Below are positions 7,551 to 11,552 of a stretch of 11,552 bases of DNA, piece by piece. How positions within the stretch are numbered: position 1 is the stretch's first letter; each line of letters starts with the position of its first letter. The notes beneath the pieces are model-generated. The model searched no databases. It was given only the letters and a program-made list of their open reading frames with translations, and was not told the origin of the DNA. Origin of the DNA: Entrophospora sp. SA101. Taxonomy: Eukaryota > Glomeromycota > Glomeromycetes > Entrophosporales > Entrophosporaceae. Where the stretch lies: assembly GCA_958430865.1 (NCBI GenBank), contig CAUDNR010000001.1:275511-287062 (forward strand), in the 5' to 3' direction. Made by a program: the position numbers and the translations under genes.

Positions 7551-9275
7551 ATGGAAGCATTTTTAGTTTCTTTTTCACCAGTTTCAGCTATAAACATATT
7601 TACTGCATTTTATAAATGGGTAGAGTCTGGTGAATGGACAGGAGATTGTGATAAAGAGAGGGAAAATTTTATTAAGACGTTGAATCATTCATTAAATATT
7701 ATAGATGTAAATGATAATGAAAGATTAGAGAGGCTCCATTGGTTTGGAACCGGCGATGAATTAAATCAGCATGTAAGTTTCTAAAATTTATAAGAGATTA
7801 GAATAAACCAGATATGATGAAATAATTGGTTTTCTTGTGGGAAAATGATGAAATACACATCTGAGAGGATATAATAAAATATAATGTAACGTGTTTTCAT
7901 AGCTTCCTACCACCTAGGTAGATAACACGTAGGGTGGTACTAGGCAGTGAATGGACCTCGCCTTGTACTATTAATAAATAGTATAGGACATGGGCAGTAA
8001 CTACTTATGTACATAAAAACACCATATGTGGATTCTACTAAGGTTATGCCTTATTAATAGCCAGCTATTCTTGAAATTTATATGAAAAAAGAAAACCAAT
8101 CTGATCTTGCATATATGTAATTAGACACCAAAAAAAATATTTACATTCAACTAATCAATTTTTCAATATCTGCTTTACAATTAGTGGATGCATTTGAATA
8201 TATTCGTTCATCATTACAGTTAAAAGTTTTGGTATGTTTTTATTCAAGTAACTGCTATTTCTAAGAAATTAACCATAATGAACGATTAAATTTTGCAATT
8301 ATAGAACGTTGAGGAACCCTCGGTCGTAAACACATCTAAAAATTTCAGCATATTAAAAAATGAAGTACATATGGTTAGTTATTATAACATAAATCGTTTT
8401 TTTTTTTTATACCATTCACTAATATAAAGAATTTAGCTTGTCTTATCATCATCAATGATGAAAAAATAATGTGGAAAAATATAGAAGAACAATTAAATGA
8501 AATAAAGGTTGAAGATTTAGGCTATGATCATCTGCTATGCTCTGGAATATTAGATATTAGTTCAACCCCCTTCACTAAAATGGCAAAAGATATTTGCAAT
8601 CGTTTTAACATGTTATCTGATAAATTCTCAATTCTGTTTAATAAAGCGATAATGAATACTTGTGAGAATTTTGTTCAGAAAGAAAAAGAAAAAAAAATTA
8701 TCTCCGATAATAATCCTAAATCTTTTGGTAATGCAAGATATGGCAAGTTTTTGGATAGATCGAAGGAATTGCAATCAATCTCAAATCAAATGTTAGAATC
8801 ATTGGCTCGGGTATGGAGATCCCCAAAATGGAACTCATATGGAGACTCTAAAAAACCAGCTATAAATGAAGGATCATACGTATGTGAGGTTATATCACCA
8901 TTGATAAATATTGTAATGAGCGATTTACCTGTAGATTCCGATACATGGGGAGTATGGTAATATCTTGCTAATAATTTTGAGATTAGTATTTTGTTTACTA
9001 TATGAGCAAGGGCATTCTAACGATTTTTTTTTTTTAATATAAGGGGGGAGCAGGCGAGTTCTGCTAGTGTGGAACGGAAGTGATCTCATAAGAATGCATG
9101 CAGACCAGATTATATGGTGGTTACAGAAATAAAAAATAAGAGCATTGAGATAGGATATCTTGGAACAGGTCAACCTGATTCTTCTCCCGATAAACAATTG
9201 CATGATCACAATAAACTGAATAGATTCGCAAAAGATACAATTGATGAAACATGGTTAGCCAAAAATGATAGATAA
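7551..9275 (+). pseudogene. Multi-exon gene of unknown function, interrupted and probably truncated
   Basis: Exon 1 (7551-7772) starts at ATG 7551 and ends at a consensus donor GTAAGT. Later exons 8185-8231, 8305-8373, 8430-8956 and 9044-9275 join in one frame. The introns are 73, 56 and 87 nt, with GTATGT, GTTAGT and GTAATA donors and CTAAT/CTAAC-like branch sites. Exon 1 ends in phase 0 but the best acceptor (8184, preceded by CTAATC and a pyrimidine tract) needs phase 1, so an exon between 7773 and 8184 is missing or unrecognised. In exon 5 an in-frame TGA at 9081-9083 interrupts the protein before 'CRPDYMVVTEIKN', and the final stop is at 9273-9275. 'PDYM' followed about 17 residues later by 'IEIGYLGTG' weakly recalls a PD-(D/E)XK-like fold, without the usual Lys. 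The protein is mostly helical and soluble-looking. I recall similar proteins only as uncharacterised Rhizophagus families. Confidence 0.6.
7891..8022. mobile_element. Possible small MITE-like element in the first intron region
   Basis: GTGTTTTCATA at 7891 and the reverse complement of 8012-8022 (GTGTTTTTATG) form a short imperfect terminal inverted repeat around 132 bp. The inside is richer in G+C than its surroundings and holds small palindromes (CCTAGG, CTATTAATAAATAG). No target-site duplication was found, and the repeat is short, so this may be chance. It lies where the 7551 gene seems to lack an exon. Confidence 0.25.
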
Positions 9276-9952
9276 AAAAATTATTATTATTTTTATTATT
9301 TCAAATTAATAAATATTAATCTATTACAATCATATCTTATTTCTTAAATATTCCAGTAATCTTTCTTTCTTCATGACTTTTTACTATATTTTTTTTTTCT
9401 CTTATTACAGTTTTATATGTAGTTGTAAATCCCAAATTTGATAAAGTGTCTATAGTTGATGCTGAAGTACCTGAGCTAGACAAATATAAACCAATTTTTT
9501 TTTTTGCAGAAGTTACCTGTTTGTTTCTTAAACCTGCCATTTGATAACAAAGTATCATTACCTTTTTTTTTAAATTGTATAATGTTGTTGGATTTTTTGA
9601 AACAGGATTCATACTTTGATAAAGCATCTCAAAAAAACCAATTAATTCAGGATCTCTTGTTCCAATCATTTTGATAAATTCATCAGGATCATTTATAGGC
9701 TCATTATTTTCATGACATTGATAGTTGTCAATAAAGCTCTGAACGGTTCAGTTCGGTTTGGTTTGGTTTTTCGGTTTACATTTGAACCAAAAATTTCAGG
9801 TATCCTAAATTCATTAACTATGCAAAAATAAACATAACATAATAACTTATAATGACTTGTGGCTGAATGTGTGTTGCGAAGTAAAAATGCTGGAAGGATC
9901 CTGTTTCTATATACATGAAGTTATAAAGGATTTTAGACATTTAAAAATCTGT

Positions 9953-9984
9953 TATAATAATAATAATAATAATAGTAATAATAA
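9953..9984. repeat. TAA-type trinucleotide microsatellite
   Basis: About ten near-perfect TAA/ATA units, with one G interruption (AATAGTAAT), inside the hAT-like element. Confidence 0.85.
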
Positions 9985-10245
9985 CAAATTTATTAGTCAT
10001 GTTATAACGGATTTCAAAAATGTTAAAAGTTGTTATAACATGTATTTAATTAGGTTACACTTCATTATAACGAGGTTCGACTATGGTAACGAAGATCTGT
10101 TTACAAATTATTATTATTTATTTATTAAAACAAATTCATTGCCGCAACCAGCTTTTTAAACACATACAAATTCTTATTGTTTTAGGCTCTAAACTACATC
10201 GCCTTTGATTAATTAAGTCTGTACCCCCAGAGAAAACCCATTCAT

Positions 10246-10271
10246 ATAATAATAATAATAATAATAATAAT
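10246..10271. repeat. TAA-type trinucleotide microsatellite
   Basis: About eight perfect ATA/TAA units inside the hAT-like element; likely length-variable. Confidence 0.85.
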
Positions 10272-10578
10272 GGACTTCCCTGATTCTTTTTTTATAATTA
10301 ATTTTTCTCTACATTCAGAACTCAACAAGATGATGCTTTGATAAAATAAATACACATGATAAACCAATTTTTTTTTTATCTACTTATTAAAAATCATCTC
10401 TATAAGCCGATTTTATTAAGGTTTTTTAAAACTGAAGATTTTTTTTTGACTTCAGTTTAACTAGCTCTGCATGTATAACAAACATCTTCTATAACAAACA
10501 AAGGTGAAAATTCATTGTAGAGAGAGTGAACTTTTCATAATATAAATATGAAGATCTAGCTGAACCAAACTGAAACCA

Positions 10579-10595
10579 AACCGTTCAGAGCTTTA
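10579..10595. repeat. Internal third copy of the hAT-like terminus
   Basis: AACCGTTCAGAGCTTTA is in the same orientation as the element's right end and differs from it at one base in this stretch, with CCAAAC-type subterminal sequence beside it. It has no matching 8-bp duplication, so it looks like the remaining end of a related element nested in, or recombined with, the larger one. Confidence 0.65.
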
Positions 10596-11029
10596 CCTCT
10601 TCAAATTCTTCACTACTATAAATAGGAGAACTATTATCAGGTGAATTATTATCAAGAGAGTTATGTAGTTCATTCATGAAAAAATCAATAACTAATGGTA
10701 AAATTGAAGGAGAGGAATTAATTATTAATTATTATTATTATTTATTTTTTTATGTTTTATTTTTTTTTGATTATTATCCGAAAATTTTCGAATTGGTTTT
10801 TTAAAAATCAAAACCAAACCGAAAATTTTGGTTTAAACCGAACCGTTCAGAGCCTTAGTTGTCAAGAACAGTTGTTAATCTTTTGATTTTGTCATTGAAA
10901 ATACTTGAAAAATTAACTGCATCTAAAGATGTATACATAAAGTTATTAATTTTGAATCAATATATCATTATGTTAAATATGTAAAATATAAAATATAAAT
11001 TAAATAAATAATTCCAACAAAAAAAGGAA

Positions 11030-11081
11030 AAAAAAAAAATATATATATATATAAATATATATATAAATATATATAAATATG
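11030..11081. repeat. A-run and AT dinucleotide microsatellite in an intron
   Basis: A poly(A) run followed by (AT)n with regularly spaced extra A's (ATATATAAATATATATAA pattern). It lies in the 231-nt intron of the minus-strand CxxC/coiled-coil gene and probably explains why that intron is about three times longer than the others here. Confidence 0.8.
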
Positions 11082-11552
11082 TAATGATATTTTTTCATCA
11101 AATGATCTGTTATTATTATTATCATCAATATATTTATATTCTAAATCATTTACCTGTCATTTCATTTATTGAATACATTGTAAGAGCTTCTATTTCTTTT
11201 TTTAATTTTGTTATCTCATTTTGTAATTCTTCAATTGAAGCTAAAGAATTATTATTATCAGTTGCAATATTTTCAGTTGATTTATGTCTTTTAAATGGCT
11301 TGTTATCATTTTTCTTGTTGTATTTTTGATTCCTGTCATATTGCACCACACAATTATAACAATTTGAACAAGAGAATCACCAACGTTTACAAAAAATTCT
11401 CCCTTGTTAGCTTTTTTCTTAGCCTCTTCAGTAACATTTCTAAATGTTGAGAATTTTTCTTCTTTACAGTAATTGCAGAATTGATTTTTAGGTGGCATTT
11501 AATAGATTGCAATTTTGAAAAGTGTGATCTTCTCTGTGATCTTTTGACAGTT

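Larger units (their letters stand above)
9732..10857. mobile_element. Non-autonomous hAT-like transposon with 8-bp target-site duplication
   Basis: The left end TAAAGCTCTGAACGGTTC (9732-9749) and the reverse complement of the right end (10840-10857, TAAGGCTCTGAACGGTTC) match at 17 of 18 bases. Both ends fit the hAT terminal pattern YARNG. They are flanked by identical 8-bp copies of GTTGTCAA (9724-9731 and 10858-10865), which fit the hAT target pattern nTnnnnAn. Next to each end lie GGTTTGGTTT-type subterminal repeats. The 1126-bp inside has no transposase-like frame, only A+T-rich DNA, two trinucleotide microsatellites and a short serine/asparagine-rich stretch (about 10598-10720, minus), so mobility would depend on a transposase elsewhere. 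It sits in exon 2 of the 9337-11498 gene, and its first bases (TAA) put a stop in the gene's frame. Confidence 0.85.
9337..11498 (-). pseudogene. CxxC-finger/coiled-coil gene of a repetitive fungal family, split by a transposon
   Basis: The gene starts at ATG 11498-11496. Exon 1 (to 11154) has CNYC near the N-terminus and, about 40 residues later, CYNC, a zinc-finger-like double CxxC pair. A one-base frameshift near 11365-11375 separates the two pairs. A Lys-rich stretch and a short coiled coil follow (ELQNEITKLKKEIEAL). A 231-nt intron (11153-10923, donor GTAAAT, acceptor CTTTAG) joins phase 1 to phase 1. Exon 2 runs 10922-10858, is interrupted by the hAT-like insertion, and resumes at 9723 to the stop at 9339-9337. 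Without the insertion and one target-site copy, exon 2 is open. The C-terminal part ('CYQMAGLRNK', 'IGLYLSSSGTS', 'GFTTTYKTV') recalls the N-terminal region of repetitive DUF6589-type fungal proteins; that is memory-based and weak. The protein ends early compared with such proteins, so a 3' truncation is likely. Confidence 0.65.

Noticed and set aside
9857..10159. Open frame of 100 codons inside the hAT-like element
   Set aside because: Consists largely of a TAA microsatellite read as poly-Asn and A+T-rich filler; no transposase features.
9732..10595. Shorter transposon from the left end to the internal end at 10595
   Set aside because: The sequence after 10595 (CCTCTTCA) does not match the left flank GTTGTCAA, whereas the end at 10857 is followed by a perfect 8-bp copy.
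11084..11329. Plus-strand open frame of 81 codons
   Set aside because: Antisense shadow of the minus-strand coiled-coil exon.

Overview
The window looks like repeat-rich nuclear DNA of a fungus, most likely an arbuscular mycorrhizal fungus of the Rhizophagus irregularis type. It is strongly A+T rich. Genes are split by short GT-AG introns of about 56-90 nt with CTAAT/CTAAC-type branch sites. The gene content (SAM domain plus PD-(D/E)XK nuclease, NUMOD4/HNH endonuclease, a primase-like protein with a UL52-type zinc finger, low-complexity acidic/serine proteins) is what I know from Glomeromycotina genomes. The genus is an inference from family resemblance; no search was run.

Layout. 1-290 (-): 5' part of a Cys/His-rich, probably zinc-binding small protein that runs off the left edge. 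392-1636 (+), head to head with it: a broken archaeo-eukaryotic-type primase (PrimPol/UL52-like) whose catalytic motifs are all recognisable but spread over two frames and interrupted by a stop. 1637-2304 (+): a second broken coding stretch, either the tail of the same gene or a fused fragment of another. 2400-4258 (+): the only full gene that reads cleanly, six exons and 499 residues, with a SAM domain followed by a PD-(D/E)XK nuclease-like domain (Crinkler-like architecture). 4805-6796 (-): a decayed NUMOD4-HNH-NUMOD1 endonuclease gene expanded internally by 438-bp and 129-bp tandem duplications. 7551-9275 (+): a multi-exon gene of unknown function with an in-frame stop, an unresolved exon junction and probably a missing C-terminus. 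9337-11498 (-): a gene with a CxxC-pair zinc-finger-like N-terminus and a coiled coil, frameshifted, and split by a 1126-bp non-autonomous hAT-like transposon (9732-10857) with an 8-bp target duplication.

The genes do not form a pathway. Most of the window is a graveyard of multi-copy genes, and the decay can be read directly: CGA-to-TGA nonsense changes fitting CpG deamination, single-base frameshifts, a 19-nt deletion shared by duplicated copies, recent tandem duplication and transposon insertion. The best functional candidate is the SAM/PD-(D/E)XK gene, whose SAM domain lies entirely in one symmetric phase 1-1 exon. The best molecular-history signals are the HNH repeat array and the hAT-like insertion, whose removal restores an open reading frame.
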